From contig NZ_NBOF01000001.1 of the NCBI RefSeq assembly GCF_002104475.1, positions 992,001 to 1,056,000 on the forward strand: a stretch of 64,000 nt of DNA. The letters run 5' to 3'. Numbering within the stretch: the stretch's first letter is position 1; each line of letters starts with the position of its first letter. Origin of the DNA: Cognaticolwellia mytili. GTDB taxonomy: Bacteria; Pseudomonadota; Gammaproteobacteria; Enterobacterales; Alteromonadaceae. Positions 10,058 to 18,925 of the stretch are shown piece by piece. Position numbers and translations under genes: made by a program. The notes beneath the pieces were generated by a model, which saw nothing but the letters and a program-made list of their open reading frames with translations, was not told the origin of the DNA and searched no databases.

Positions 10058-10726
10058 TTATTCTGGTTGTAATAAATCGATAAACTGTTGTGATTGTTCA
10101 ATCGCTTTGCTCATTTCAGCAACTAATGACTCAACATCACGTTTAATGGTTTTATATTCACCTTGCAAAGCACCAATAGCTTGAGCATTTAAGTTATGTT
10201 TCAAATACAAACTGTTGTCTTTAAGTGCCGCTAAAACTGGCGCCATTCTATCTTTTGCTCGATACATTGATTTAATCAAACTTTGATAGTTACGTTGAGT
10301 TTTTTTCATTTTTTGTTGGCTTTGCTGCTTCAAACTTGCACTTGAATATTGCTGAATTTCATCATTCCATTCATCAAACAATGCATCAGCAACATTTTCA
10401 ATTGCAACAATACGCGATTCAACTTCTTCTGCTGATGATTTGCTAGCTTCGTATTGGTCATTGACGAGTTCATATTGCGCAGCTAAATCGCCACCATCAT
10501 AATTTATTAATTGCGAAAGTTGATCAAGTGCCGATTTGAACTGTTGTTGAGCGTCTTGCTGCGCCGTTTGGGCATTTTCAACACGATCCAACATAATATC
10601 ACGCTTATGGACACCAACCTTTTCCATTGCTGAATAATAAGCTGATTGACAGCCCAGCATGGCAATGGCGGTAAATACCAATAATGCATACCTTTTAAAT
10701 CGCTTAAAATAGTCTGTATTTATCAT
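10058..10726 (-). CDS. DUF2959 family lipoprotein
   Basis: 222-residue predicted lipoprotein, with signal peptide and lipobox ending MLGC at about residue 26. The remainder is long, charged, Gln-rich helices (MEKVGVHKRDIMLDRVENAQ, then several coiled-coil-like segments). This pattern, including the YSAMEKVGVHKRDI start of the mature part, fits DUF2959. Function unknown. Its ATG overlaps by one base the TGA stop of the small membrane protein gene upstream (TGATG), so the two genes are probably translationally coupled. Confidence 0.8.
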   Translation of the reverse strand: MINTDYFKRFKRYALLVFTAIAMLGCQSAYYSAMEKVGVHKRDIMLDRVENAQTAQQDAQQQFKSALDQLSQLINYDGGDLAAQYELVNDQYEASKSSAEEVESRIVAIENVADALFDEWNDEIQQYSSASLKQQSQQKMKKTQRNYQSLIKSMYRAKDRMAPVLAALKDNSLYLKHNLNAQAIGALQGEYKTIKRDVESLVAEMSKAIEQSQQFIDLLQPE

Positions 10727-10953
10727 CAGCTGCCTCTACTTGTATATCGAGCAGCATCAATGATGCACCAAATATAAACAATCGGCAGTAATATCCAGCC
10801 AATACCCACCCACATTAATGCACCTGCAACTGTCCAAGAAATAAAAAACAAGATTGCAGGCATAATACGTCCCTGCACTAATTGTCCTAATCCAGGGATG
10901 AAAATACTACAAAGTGCTGCTAAAACATTGCCGCCAGAGCCTTGCTGCGCCAT
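10726..10953 (-). CDS. small TM2-like inner-membrane protein
   Basis: 75-residue protein beginning MAQQGSGG. The segment CSIFIPGLGQLVQGR (PGxGQ...G, typical of TM2-like proteins) is followed by two hydrophobic helices and a short basic C-terminus. The ATG at 10953 is chosen because a strong GGAGG lies 6 bases upstream; a TTG 12 bases earlier overlaps that ribosome-binding site and is unlikely. It is the first gene of a pair with the DUF2959 lipoprotein. Function unknown. Confidence 0.75.
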   Translation of the reverse strand: MAQQGSGGNVLAALCSIFIPGLGQLVQGRIMPAILFFISWTVAGALMWVGIGWILLPIVYIWCIIDAARYTSRGS

Positions 10954-11060
10954 AAAAACCTCCAAATGTAAAAACTGCGTGATTAAAATATCGTTTTATT
11001 GTCAACAGTATAGCATTAGCTTTATTCATAATGCTGCTGTTATTATTAACATCTGCCTTA

Positions 11061-11137
11061 TACCAATTTGACTGAGTTATTGCTCATCTGTACTTATTAA
11101 AATAATCCATGTCAGCATTACCTTAGTCAAACTAGTA
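11061..11137. repeat. imperfect inverted repeat, MITE/REP-like
   Basis: The arms TACCAATTTGACTGAG (11061-11076) and CTTAGTCAAACTAGTA (11122-11137) are inverted copies matching at 13 of 16 positions, with a 45-bp spacer. They lie in a gene-free stretch of about 680 bp between the small membrane protein and the PEP-CTERM gene. This has the look of a non-autonomous interspersed repeat; copy number elsewhere in the genome cannot be judged. Confidence 0.5.
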
Positions 11138-11571
11138 TTATCATTATTAAAAACCATCACACAGATCTTTCGCTAACAATACGAGTAAAAATACCTCCTT
11201 AACTGCAAGGTCTATTAAACTTTCAAGACTAAATTTTGTTCGAGGTAAAGTGTTTTAATTGGGTACGAGTAGTGTATAGCCTAGCCTTTCGAAGCAAATA
11301 CTGCTCACAACTTCTGCCCCGCGCGCTCGCTAAGCACCTACCACTATACAGACAACAAAGAGTAAACGCTTCCAGGCGAAGGCTTTGAGCAGTGTTTTTG
11401 GGATATATTTACAGCGCTTTCCCCCTCAATGGGAACAATCACATGATAAAGGCTCTACCTTGTATAAATACCCAACAAGCCGCTAAAAAAACAATATCGA
11501 AAGTTCAGCAGGCTCTACTATTTAATATATTACCTACCGTATTAGTCAAAAAACATTTCTCACAACAAACA
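11138..11571. other. gene-free region
   Basis: AT-rich sequence with no convincing coding potential. A 71-codon plus-strand frame (11392-11607) lacks a ribosome-binding site and runs into the terminator of the neighbouring gene, so it is not called. Parts of 11262-11405 contain short imperfect inverted matches (for example ACTGCTC near 11310 and GAGCAGT near 11387), which may be another repeat remnant. Confidence 0.4.
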
Positions 11572-11603
11572 AAAAAGCCAAATGCAAACGCACTTGGCTT
11601 TTT
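11572..11603 (-). terminator. rho-independent terminator of the PEP-CTERM gene
   Basis: Perfect inverted repeat AAAAAGCCAA / TTGGCTTTTT with a 12-base loop. It lies about 40 bp downstream of the PEP-CTERM stop codon and has a T-run in the minus-strand direction. Confidence 0.8.
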
Positions 11604-11644
11604 CTAAAGACTGATTAACTATCCCGAAAACGGATTAGTAAATT

Positions 11645-12481
11645 TTACGCAGAAAATGAATCGCGCTTAGTTCTTTGACGGTAAGTAATACCTACCAATG
11701 CTAGTAACATCAGTATAATAGTTGATGGCTCAGGAACTACTGCAGGTTTGTTACCACGATTGACAGCAAAGGTATCATGAACGGCGTCGTTAAAACATGA
11801 CATTGCCCAACTTAGTGATAAAGATGTTGCATTTTTAAACGCGTCTATACCACCTACATTAAAGCTAAAACTGATTTTACCTGTATTGGCACCACCAGAT
11901 ACTGACCAAAATGATGAATTAGCATTTTGCTCTAAACCTGTAGTATTACCAAACACAGCGCCTTTATGCTTTATCCTTCCATTTTTTTTATAACCATGAT
12001 ATTGCCCTGCGCTTTCAGTACTATTAATAGCATACAACCCACCGGCTGTTTCATTAGAAAGATTATTCCAGTTAAATCGGGTAGCACTGCTATTCATAAA
12101 GTCACCCAGAGAAAATGCATAGTTATAACCAGAATCACTGCCTTTATTGGCACCAATAAGTAAATCCCCAAAAATTATATTATTATTGTTGTTATTGTTT
12201 CCTCCTAAGGCATCATGGTAATTATTCTCAAAGCCATTCTTTCTAGCAAAGTTAGTAAAAACATCGACCGTTATCGTATTATTAGATGACCACTTTACAT
12301 TCATTTTATTGATATTATATAAATAACCATTAGCACTTGTACCACCTTGTCCAGAGTCAGCTCTATCATTAATTGAAACGCTAGAGCCTCCAACACTAAT
12401 GTCTGTAGCAGAGGCATTCGAACTCACTAAAAATACAGCTAAGCCAAATATTTTTAAACTTTTTTTAATCATCGACATCAT
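11645..12481 (-). CDS. PEP-CTERM sorting domain-containing protein
   Basis: Secreted protein of about 278 residues. It has an N-terminal signal peptide (MIKKSLKIFGLAVFLVSSNA) and a C-terminal tripartite sorting signal: VVPEPSTI, a hydrophobic helix (ILMLLALVGITY) and a basic tail (RQRTKR). The middle is rich in Asn, Gly and Ser, including a run of Asn residues, and may be exopolysaccharide-associated. Such proteins are processed by an exosortase (XrtA/EpsH). The start is placed at the first of the clustered ATGs (12481), preceded by TTGGAAT; an upstream ATG would add a poor leader. Transcribed away from prsT; no exosortase gene is in the window. Confidence 0.9.
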   Translation of the reverse strand: MMSMIKKSLKIFGLAVFLVSSNASATDISVGGSSVSINDRADSGQGGTSANGYLYNINKMNVKWSSNNTITVDVFTNFARKNGFENNYHDALGGNNNNNNNIIFGDLLIGANKGSDSGYNYAFSLGDFMNSSATRFNWNNLSNETAGGLYAINSTESAGQYHGYKKNGRIKHKGAVFGNTTGLEQNANSSFWSVSGGANTGKISFSFNVGGIDAFKNATSLSLSWAMSCFNDAVHDTFAVNRGNKPAVVPEPSTIILMLLALVGITYRQRTKRDSFSA

Positions 12482-12885
12482 AATATTCCAATAATATGTT
12501 ATTTCTACTTCCAATAGCATAAAACGCTAAATCGCTTAACACCCAAATCAAATGCAAAATATAGACCAACAAAAAAAACAGCACCAACAACAAAGACTTA
12601 TCGCTTTATTTTTTTTGCTTTATCTATATTTACAGTCGATATTCTTTAGTCTGTAAAAATACTCGACAGCAAAACTATCTAATTAGAAAGAATTCTATCA
12701 TAAAAAGACACTGTTGTTCCTTCTTATGCAATGAAATTATTCACTTTCAAAACTATTAAGCAATTAACTTGGTGCAAAGTGTTCAATACTTCTGGCTTAG
12801 GCAACCAAAAATCATTAACATCGAGGCAAAATCATAAACTTGTTTTCCTTAGCAACATAACAGTTGCTATTGCCAAGGTCTACCT
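12482..12885. other. divergent intergenic region (PEP-CTERM gene / prsT)
   Basis: AT-rich 404-bp spacer carrying both promoters. Just before prsT there is a small perfect inverted repeat, TAGCAAC (12850-12856) and GTTGCTA (12863-12869), with a 6-base loop; it could be a leader hairpin or operator. No ORF is supported and no clear sigma-54 (-24/-12) element was recognised. Confidence 0.4.
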
Positions 12886-15726
12886 ATGAAAAAATTGTTA
12901 CCTCAAGTTAAAGTAGTAAAAAATAAAGCAGTAAAACCATTTAAAAAGGTGTGTCTAATTGCCACGATACTCAGCACGTTTTCCCTAAGCGGTTATGCCA
13001 ATACCGATATCAACCAGCAATATGAAGATGCACTTATTGCCTTTCATAATGAAAAAATAAACACCTCTATTATCCATCTTAAAAGTATTTTACAACAAAG
13101 CGAACATTTGCCTTCACGTATATTACTAGCACAAGCCTTATTAGCACAAGGAAATGGCGACTTAGCTGAAATAGAATTAACTAAGGCACAGGCGTATAAT
13201 GCGGATAGAGATCGCTTAGTAACTTTATTTGCTCACGCTTATTTATTACAGCATAAATATGAAAAAGTACTTAATGTAACCAAGCCAGGAAGTCGGGGCA
13301 ACAAGGTAGAGACTGAGCTTTTAATTTTTAAGGGCCAAGCCCAAATTGGACAAAAACGTTACCGGTCTGCTGATGTGACTTTTACTGAAGCATTGATCTT
13401 ATCGCCAGATAATCAATTGGCGTTACTTGGTAGAGCTCAAATAGCTCTTATATCTCTAAAACCAGAGCGTGCTCTTCAATATGTCGAACGCTCGTTATTA
13501 AACCCAAAACCATTTATAAATGGTTTAATTTTAAAAGCGAATATCCTATCGCAGTTAGGTGAAGTCGAAAAAGCACTTAACGCAATTAATAAAGCACTGG
13601 TAATTGACAATAAGCATCTATCAGCACAGCTAACAAAAGCGATGTTACACATAAATTTAAACGAATATGCACTCGCAGAGCCTCACGTTGACATTATACT
13701 TAATGAGATACCAAATGAGCCAAGAGCCGGGTATTTAAAGGCCCTCATCAATGCCAATCTTAGTACAACAAAAGAGAGCCCTGGCAGTAAAAAGCTAACA
13801 GAAGTTATTAGCACCTTAGCTGCAGTGCCTGATGAGGTTATGAAGAACACGCCCGATTATTATTATTTAGCAGGCCTAACTAATTTTCAATATGGAAATT
13901 TAGTCGATGCTAAGCGCTATTTAGAGAAATATCTGACTTACGTAGACTCCCATCTTGACTCTATTCGTATGATTGCACAAATAGAATTACAAACGGGTAA
14001 TTCTATTTCAGCCAAAAACTTACTTAAAAAGGCAAATTTAACTCACCCTAACAATGCTAATATATTAACGTTGCTTGGTATGGCATATTTGCAATTAAAC
14101 GATTCAAAGAAAGCAGAGAGCTACTTTAAAAGTGTCCTAAAGCTACACCCAGAGTCAGAAATTGGTATAAGTAATCTTGCTCGCAGTAAAATGCAATCAG
14201 GCGAATACCAGTCAGCCATTGACGCCCTACTGAGCATTAAAGGTAATACTGTAAATCAGGTGCAAATAAAACTGCTTTTGATTGATTCTTTTGAAAGTAA
14301 TAAGGCTATTGATAAAGCCATCACCATTGCCTTAGAACTAGTTACACAATATCCTGACGATAGTTATTTTCAGCAAAGAATTGGCTCACTTTACGGCTGG
14401 AACAAACAAATAGCACAAGCGCGCGATGCTTTTCAGAAATCTCTCAGCTTAGATAACAGTAATATCGCTGCAATTGTTCATTTAGCAAGAATGGATATTA
14501 TTGAAAATAATTACCAATCAGCACGAACGTTCCTCGAAAAAAAGCTATTAGAATTCCCTCAAAACGCATTGATTATGGCCGAAATTTCAGACGCATATAT
14601 GTATGAGAACAATATAACTGAAGCATTAACTTGGAGTGCAAAAGCGCATGCGGCATCAATCAATAATTACTATATTTTATCTAAGTATACCAATGCATTA
14701 GCAAAAAATAATCAAATGGATAAGGCCATTGAAACGGTTGATTTATTCATTGGACAAAATTCAAACATATCAGAAGCATTAAGGCTCATTGCAGGCTTAT
14801 ATCAAAGCCAAAATAAGCATGAACAAGCGATATTAGCATTACGAGACTATGTCAGAAAATCCGCGAATAAAGCATCCGCCTCTATTTTTCTGGCTAAGGC
14901 TCAGCTTTTAGCGGGTGACTCTTCTGGTGCGATTCAATCCTATAAAAAGGCGATCGTAGCAGACGATAGTTCAATACCTGCACATATTGGCTTATTAAAC
15001 TTACTGATAAAAAACAAGAACGAATCATTTGCTTTGACTTTAATATCTAACATCTTAACGTTAACTAAAAGCACAAGCTTAGAGCAAGTATTGTTAGGCG
15101 ACCTCTATTTGTCACTTAATGATATAAAAAAATCAAAGAAGCATTATCTAGCCGCTTTAAAACTCTCTGATCAAAAGCAAGCTATCTTAGGGCTGTATCA
15201 GAGTTTTAAGAGCGAGAAAAACCTTCTACCTGTCATACCTTACTTGCACGAGTGGCTTGAGAAGTATCCTGATGACTTAGCCGTAGAAATTTCCTTAGCA
15301 GACAGTTATAAGCACGCAGATAAACTACAGCAAGCGGCTGAGCAATATGAAAAGCTGCTCACTAAGCATGGAAAAATGCCCATATTGTTAAACAATGCTG
15401 CCAATATCTATTTTGATTTAAATAATACCGAATTAGCAAGAGTGTACGCGAAAGAAGCATACAGTTACTTAAAAGAAAATGTCGCTATCATAGACACCTA
15501 TGCATGGATTGAAAGTCGATTAGGTAATCATAAAGAAGCACTCTCACTTTTTAGATATGCCTTGACTAAAGATTATGATAACGCTGAAATTAAGTATCAT
15601 TTAGCTGTGACTTTACAGAAATTGAACAGAATCGCCGAAGCTAAAAACTTCTTAATGGAAGCCGTTGATAGTAAACAGTTCTTTCCTGAAAAAGAGAAAG
15701 CTAAAAAACTGCTAACTATGTGGTAA
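12886..15726 (+). CDS. prsT: PEP-CTERM system TPR-repeat protein PrsT
   Basis: 946-residue secreted protein built almost entirely of tetratricopeptide-like helical repeats (from about residue 45 to the end). Recurrent motifs such as AxxxYxKAL, LLGxAYLQLND and AxxxxxxAL can be read. Length and composition match the PrsT family of PEP-CTERM/exosortase (EPS biosynthesis) systems. A signal peptide ends near SLSGYA (residue 39) with no lipobox Cys, although many family members are lipoproteins. It is divergent from a PEP-CTERM substrate gene, which supports the assignment, and is followed by a terminator hairpin. Exosortase and EPS genes are not in the window. Confidence 0.85.
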   Translation: MKKLLPQVKVVKNKAVKPFKKVCLIATILSTFSLSGYANTDINQQYEDALIAFHNEKINTSIIHLKSILQQSEHLPSRILLAQALLAQGNGDLAEIELTKAQAYNADRDRLVTLFAHAYLLQHKYEKVLNVTKPGSRGNKVETELLIFKGQAQIGQKRYRSADVTFTEALILSPDNQLALLGRAQIALISLKPERALQYVERSLLNPKPFINGLILKANILSQLGEVEKALNAINKALVIDNKHLSAQLTKAMLHINLNEYALAEPHVDIILNEIPNEPRAGYLKALINANLSTTKESPGSKKLTEVISTLAAVPDEVMKNTPDYYYLAGLTNFQYGNLVDAKRYLEKYLTYVDSHLDSIRMIAQIELQTGNSISAKNLLKKANLTHPNNANILTLLGMAYLQLNDSKKAESYFKSVLKLHPESEIGISNLARSKMQSGEYQSAIDALLSIKGNTVNQVQIKLLLIDSFESNKAIDKAITIALELVTQYPDDSYFQQRIGSLYGWNKQIAQARDAFQKSLSLDNSNIAAIVHLARMDIIENNYQSARTFLEKKLLEFPQNALIMAEISDAYMYENNITEALTWSAKAHAASINNYYILSKYTNALAKNNQMDKAIETVDLFIGQNSNISEALRLIAGLYQSQNKHEQAILALRDYVRKSANKASASIFLAKAQLLAGDSSGAIQSYKKAIVADDSSIPAHIGLLNLLIKNKNESFALTLISNILTLTKSTSLEQVLLGDLYLSLNDIKKSKKHYLAALKLSDQKQAILGLYQSFKSEKNLLPVIPYLHEWLEKYPDDLAVEISLADSYKHADKLQQAAEQYEKLLTKHGKMPILLNNAANIYFDLNNTELARVYAKEAYSYLKENVAIIDTYAWIESRLGNHKEALSLFRYALTKDYDNAEIKYHLAVTLQKLNRIAEAKNFLMEAVDSKQFFPEKEKAKKLLTMW

Positions 15727-15751
15727 TAATTTAAATTTTGGTCTAAATGAC

Positions 15752-15782
15752 AAGCCAATTACAGCAATGATTGGCTTTATTT
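15752..15782 (+). terminator. rho-independent terminator of prsT
   Basis: Inverted repeat AAGCCAAT / ATTGGCTT with a 10-base loop, followed by a T-rich run, 26 bp after the prsT stop. Confidence 0.75.
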
Positions 15783-16048
15783 TTATTCAAAGCCTAAACA
15801 GTCAAAATACAGGTAAATATTGAAAATTATATTTTTTACTCTAAATGAATAAAGCACTACCTTCTGATGTAAAGTGCTAACTTTATCACCAAGCGCACCT
15901 AACGTCTCTAATAACGTGCCATATCCGACAAGCATAGTGCTTATGGCATTAATATTAAAAACACTAAAATTTGATACTCTCACCTACCGTTAATCGATAT
16001 ATTGCACTTACAATGCACCATAGCTATCATCGTCAGGTGATTAAGCGT

Positions 16049-16290
16049 TCAGGCTGAATTCACACTATAGATTGCACCAAGAGTAAGAGGATAAGTACTT
16101 TCAAATTTTTCGGGTATTGGTTCATTAAGAAATAACTCGTCAACAACTAGAAGGCCGAAGGCTCTCGCTAACATCATAAATAATATCAATTACCCAACCA
16201 TAACCAGCAGCCTCATTTGAAAAGTGCATACCAGATACATTTGTTGCTTTAAATTATTCAGACAACGAATATGTATTAAGTGTGGTAGAT
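16049..16290 (-). pseudogene. degraded coding remnant, function unknown
   Basis: Two minus-strand frames read like one broken protein. The first gives KATNVSGMHFSNEAAGYGW and then VIDIIYDVSES (about 16160-16255). The second, shifted, gives AFGLLVVDELFLNEPIPEKF and ends ...LGAIYSVNSA at 16049. An in-frame TAA interrupts the upstream part near 16257. Protein-like composition across a frameshift and a stop suggests a decayed gene. The family is not recognised. It lies in the long gap between prsT and the tRNA cluster. Confidence 0.4.
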
Positions 16291-16705
16291 CCAAATTGCT
16301 AGAAAATCAACGCAAGACACAGCACGCAAGTATTGGTTATTTTCTTATAGTGCTGTAATACTAGTTCACAATAAAGGACCGTCTACAGTGTTATCTATAC
16401 CAGTAATAGGATTCCCCCCCTTCAATCATTGCCTTGTTTCTAATTCATTTGCAATTGGCCAAACCAATTATTTTTGATATAAAAACATTAGCACTTACAA
16501 TAATTGGTTGTTAATTACATTTTTGGTGAATTGGAAAAAGAAATGATCACCTTTCGAAGATTTAATAGCTTTTAATGAAACGGCTAAAATATATGAAAAA
16601 GTGACGGCATCGTTTAATAACATGTAGAGATTAAGCTAGACGAGTTGTTTTAATAGAAGTTCGTTGGTAGCAAAACTAGAGATTAGATCTTACGAAATGT
16701 TAATT
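16291..16705. other. gene-free region before the tRNA cluster
   Basis: About 415 bp of AT-rich sequence with no supported ORF. It lies downstream of the last tRNA-Gly gene, so it should contain the end of the tRNA transcript, but no clean hairpin plus T-run was found. A run of seven C near 16415 is unusual for this AT-rich DNA. Confidence 0.35.
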
Positions 16706-16781
16706 TGGAGCGGCTAACGAGACTCGAACTCGTGACATTCACGTTGGCAACGTGATGCTCTACCAGCTGAGCTACAGCCGC
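16706..16781 (-). tRNA. tRNA-Gly (GCC), copy 1
   Basis: 76-nt cloverleaf on the minus strand, with acceptor GCGGCTG paired to TAGCCGC, anticodon loop TTGCCAA (anticodon GCC), TTCGAGT T-loop and genome-encoded CCA. It is the last gene of the 11-gene cluster in transcription order. It begins the first of three near-identical 280-bp Gly-Leu units. Confidence 0.97.
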
Positions 16782-16837
16782 TTCGGATACTTTAAAAATA
16801 AACTTTGAATTTCTCTGCCAAACTTCAAGAAAGAAGA

Positions 16838-16922
16838 TGGTACCCGGAGCCGGACTTGAACCGGCACGCTTTTCGGCGAGGGATTTTAAATCCCTTGTGT
16901 CTACCAATTCCACCACCCGGGC
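16838..16922 (-). tRNA. tRNA-Leu (TAA), copy 1
   Basis: 85-nt class II tRNA with acceptor GCCCGGG, anticodon loop TTTAAAA (anticodon TAA), a long variable arm (CGCCGAAAAGCG) and encoded CCA. Confidence 0.97.
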
Positions 16923-16986
16923 AACGAGAAGTATTTTTTATAGTAGGAATTGGTTCCCTACTCTGATGATATAAATCACCAAGATT

Positions 16987-17062
16987 TGGAGCGGCTAACG
17001 AGACTCGAACTCGTGACATTCACGTTGGCAACGTGATGCTCTACCAGCTGAGCTACAGCCGC
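16987..17062 (-). tRNA. tRNA-Gly (GCC), copy 2
   Basis: Sequence identical to copy 1 over the 76-nt gene. Second tandem Gly-Leu unit; the period from copy 1 is 281 bp. Confidence 0.97.
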
Positions 17063-17117
17063 TTCGGATACTTTAATAATAAACTTTGAATTCTCTGCCA
17101 ATCTTCTAGAAAGAAGA

Positions 17118-17202
17118 TGGTACCCGGAGCCGGACTTGAACCGGCACGCTTTTCGGCGAGGGATTTTAAATCCCTTGTGTCTACCAATTCCACCACCCGG
17201 GC
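17118..17202 (-). tRNA. tRNA-Leu (TAA), copy 2
   Basis: Identical to Leu copy 1 over its 85 nt. The spacers on both sides are also nearly identical to those of units 1 and 3, so the whole unit was duplicated, not only the gene. Confidence 0.97.
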
Positions 17203-17266
17203 AACGAGAAGTATTTTTTATAGTAGAAATTGGTTCCCTACTCTGATGATATAAACCATCAATATT

Positions 17267-17342
17267 TGGAGCGGCTAACGAGACTCGAACTCGTGACATT
17301 CACGTTGGCAACGTGATGCTCTACCAGCTGAGCTACAGCCGC
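17267..17342 (-). tRNA. tRNA-Gly (GCC), copy 3
   Basis: Identical 76-nt tRNA-Gly(GCC) in the third tandem unit, 280 bp from copy 2. Confidence 0.97.
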
Positions 17343-17397
17343 TTCGGATACTTTAATAATAAACTTTGAATTCTCTGCCAATCTTCTAGAAAGAAAA

Positions 17398-17482
17398 TGG
17401 TACCCGGAGCCGGACTTGAACCGGCACGCTTTTCGGCGAGGGATTTTAAATCCCTTGTGTCTACCAATTCCACCACCCGGGC
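17398..17482 (-). tRNA. tRNA-Leu (TAA), copy 3
   Basis: Identical 85-nt tRNA-Leu(TAA) of the third unit. Confidence 0.97.
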
Positions 17483-17546
17483 AACGAGAAGTATTTTTTA
17501 TAGTAGAAATTGGTTTCCTACTCTGATGATATAAACCATCAATATT

Positions 17547-17622
17547 TGGAGCGGCTAACGAGACTCGAACTCGTGACATTCACGTTGGCAACGTGATGCT
17601 CTACCAGCTGAGCTACAGCCGC
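17547..17622 (-). tRNA. tRNA-Gly (GCC), copy 4
   Basis: Identical tRNA-Gly. It sits directly upstream of the repeated block and is followed on the plus strand by a different spacer, which marks the edge of the tandem repeat. Confidence 0.97.
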
Positions 17623-17671
17623 TTCATAATCTTAATCTAAAAGTAAATTAAGCTTTTATACATTTAAAATT

Positions 17672-17747
17672 TGGAGCGGCTAACGAGACTCGAACTCGTG
17701 ACATTCACGTTGGCAACGTGATGCTCTACCAGCTGAGCTACAGCCGC
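17672..17747 (-). tRNA. tRNA-Gly (GCC), copy 5
   Basis: Identical tRNA-Gly, only 49 bp from copy 4, so two glycine genes are adjacent here without a leucine gene between them. Confidence 0.97.
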
Positions 17748-17815
17748 TTCATAATTTTAAACTTTAACTCTAAATATACATAAGCCAACATGTATAAACT
17801 ACATTAGTACGTTGA

Positions 17816-17900
17816 TGGTACCCGGAGCCGGACTTGAACCGGCACGCTTTTCGGCGAGGGATTTTAAATCCCTTGTGTCTACCAATTCCACCACCCGGGC
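17816..17900 (-). tRNA. tRNA-Leu (TAA), copy 4
   Basis: Identical tRNA-Leu(TAA). With the next Cys and Gly genes it forms the ancestral Gly-Cys-Leu trio (glyW-cysT-leuZ order in Escherichia coli). Confidence 0.97.
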
Positions 17901-17908
17901 AAAAAAAA

Positions 17909-17982
17909 TGGAGGCGGGTCCCGGAGTCGAACCGAGGTCCACGGATTTGCAATCCGCTGCATAGCCATTCTGCCAACCCGCC
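17909..17982 (-). tRNA. tRNA-Cys (GCA)
   Basis: 74-nt tRNA with acceptor GGCGGGT, anticodon GCA in the loop TTGCAAA and encoded CCA. Single copy, between a Gly and a Leu gene, only 8 bp from the Leu gene. Confidence 0.97.
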
Positions 17983-18038
17983 ATTTTTATCAACTACCTA
18001 TAAAGTAGTATTCCTTAAGTAATCTCATAAAGAGAAAT

Positions 18039-18114
18039 TGGAGCGGCTAACGAGACTCGAACTCGTGACATTCACGTTGGCAACGTGATGCTCTACCAGC
18101 TGAGCTACAGCCGC
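18039..18114 (-). tRNA. tRNA-Gly (GCC), copy 6 (first in transcription order)
   Basis: Identical 76-nt tRNA-Gly. It is the promoter-proximal tRNA, 158 bp downstream of pgsA on the same strand, as glyW is in Escherichia coli. Confidence 0.97.
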
Positions 18115-18272
18115 TTCATCTGCTGACTCCCTGTCAACTGGGAACGCATTCTACATTGAAAAACTGATGAGTCAACCATTTAATTTCAATTTTATTTCGA
18201 CTGCTCAAAAAGCGACTTATCTGATGTTTTTTTAGCTAAAGTGAAGCTTTTTATACCTAATTTCGTTATTAA

Positions 18273-18851
18273 CTACTTTGTTAGCTCTGGCCAAGCCGCT
18301 TTAAAGTAGACGATCATAGACCAAAAAGTAAGCACTGTAGCGATAGCATAAAAACTATATGCTGCAAAAATTAATATTTCATGCGGAAATTCAAATAAAA
18401 TTAATGGAATATCATAAGTTGGATACCAAATTAACCCCATAATACCGAGCATTTGTGCTGCTGTTTTATATTTACCTAATTGAGAAACCGCAATATCATC
18501 TCTTTTTCCACGTGACGACATAAACTCCCGTAAGGCGCTAATAAAAATTTCTCGCGAAATCATTAAAATTGCAGAGACTGATATCCACCAGACTTGTAAA
18601 TCCTGAATTAAGATCACCAAAGCCGCTATCACCATAAGTTTATCTGCAACCGGGTCAATAAACGCACCAAAGGCTGATGACTGATTAAGTTTTCTCGCCA
18701 AGTAACCATCTAAGGCATCACTAATTGCCGCAAACCAAAATACCGCAAAAGCGCCAAAATGATTCCATGATACCGGTAGATAAAATATTATGATAAAAAC
18801 GGGAATTAAAATAATTCTAAATAATGTTATTTGATTGGGGATTGTCCACAT
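18273..18851 (-). CDS. pgsA: CDP-diacylglycerol--glycerol-3-phosphate 3-phosphatidyltransferase
   Basis: 192-residue inner-membrane enzyme that makes phosphatidylglycerophosphate from CDP-diacylglycerol and glycerol-3-phosphate, the committed step to phosphatidylglycerol and cardiolipin. The CDP-alcohol phosphotransferase motif (DG-x2-AR-x8-G-x3-D-x3-D) is complete: DGYLARKL, then AFGAFIDPVADK (about residues 47-70). Four to five hydrophobic helices. Length is normal (about 185). It lies between uvrC (74 bp upstream) and the tRNA cluster, the classic uvrY-uvrC-pgsA order. Confidence 0.97.
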   Translation of the reverse strand: MWTIPNQITLFRIILIPVFIIIFYLPVSWNHFGAFAVFWFAAISDALDGYLARKLNQSSAFGAFIDPVADKLMVIAALVILIQDLQVWWISVSAILMISREIFISALREFMSSRGKRDDIAVSQLGKYKTAAQMLGIMGLIWYPTYDIPLILFEFPHEILIFAAYSFYAIATVLTFWSMIVYFKAAWPELTK

Positions 18852-18925
18852 AGTATTTCTAATACTCTTATCTTTATTTTATCGAAAATGAATGGTGCTA
18901 AAATACATTTTACACAGATCGTGTT

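Noticed and set aside
11392-11607. 71-codon plus-strand frame before the PEP-CTERM gene
   Set aside because: No ribosome-binding site and its end overlaps a terminator hairpin.
15783-15983. 66-codon minus-strand frame downstream of prsT
   Set aside because: No recognisable domain or ribosome-binding site; lies in a region with other decayed sequence.
16706-17622. Tandem 280-bp repeats could suggest a CRISPR array or satellite
   Set aside because: The repeated units are tRNA-Gly and tRNA-Leu genes with full cloverleaf structure; no short repeat/spacer pattern.
16683-18022. Several open frames of 60-110 codons over the tRNA cluster (repeated MSRVRVSLAAP-like and MVELVDTRDLKS-like starts)
   Set aside because: They are translations of tRNA genes and their spacers; the cloverleaves explain every base and the frames repeat with the tRNA units.
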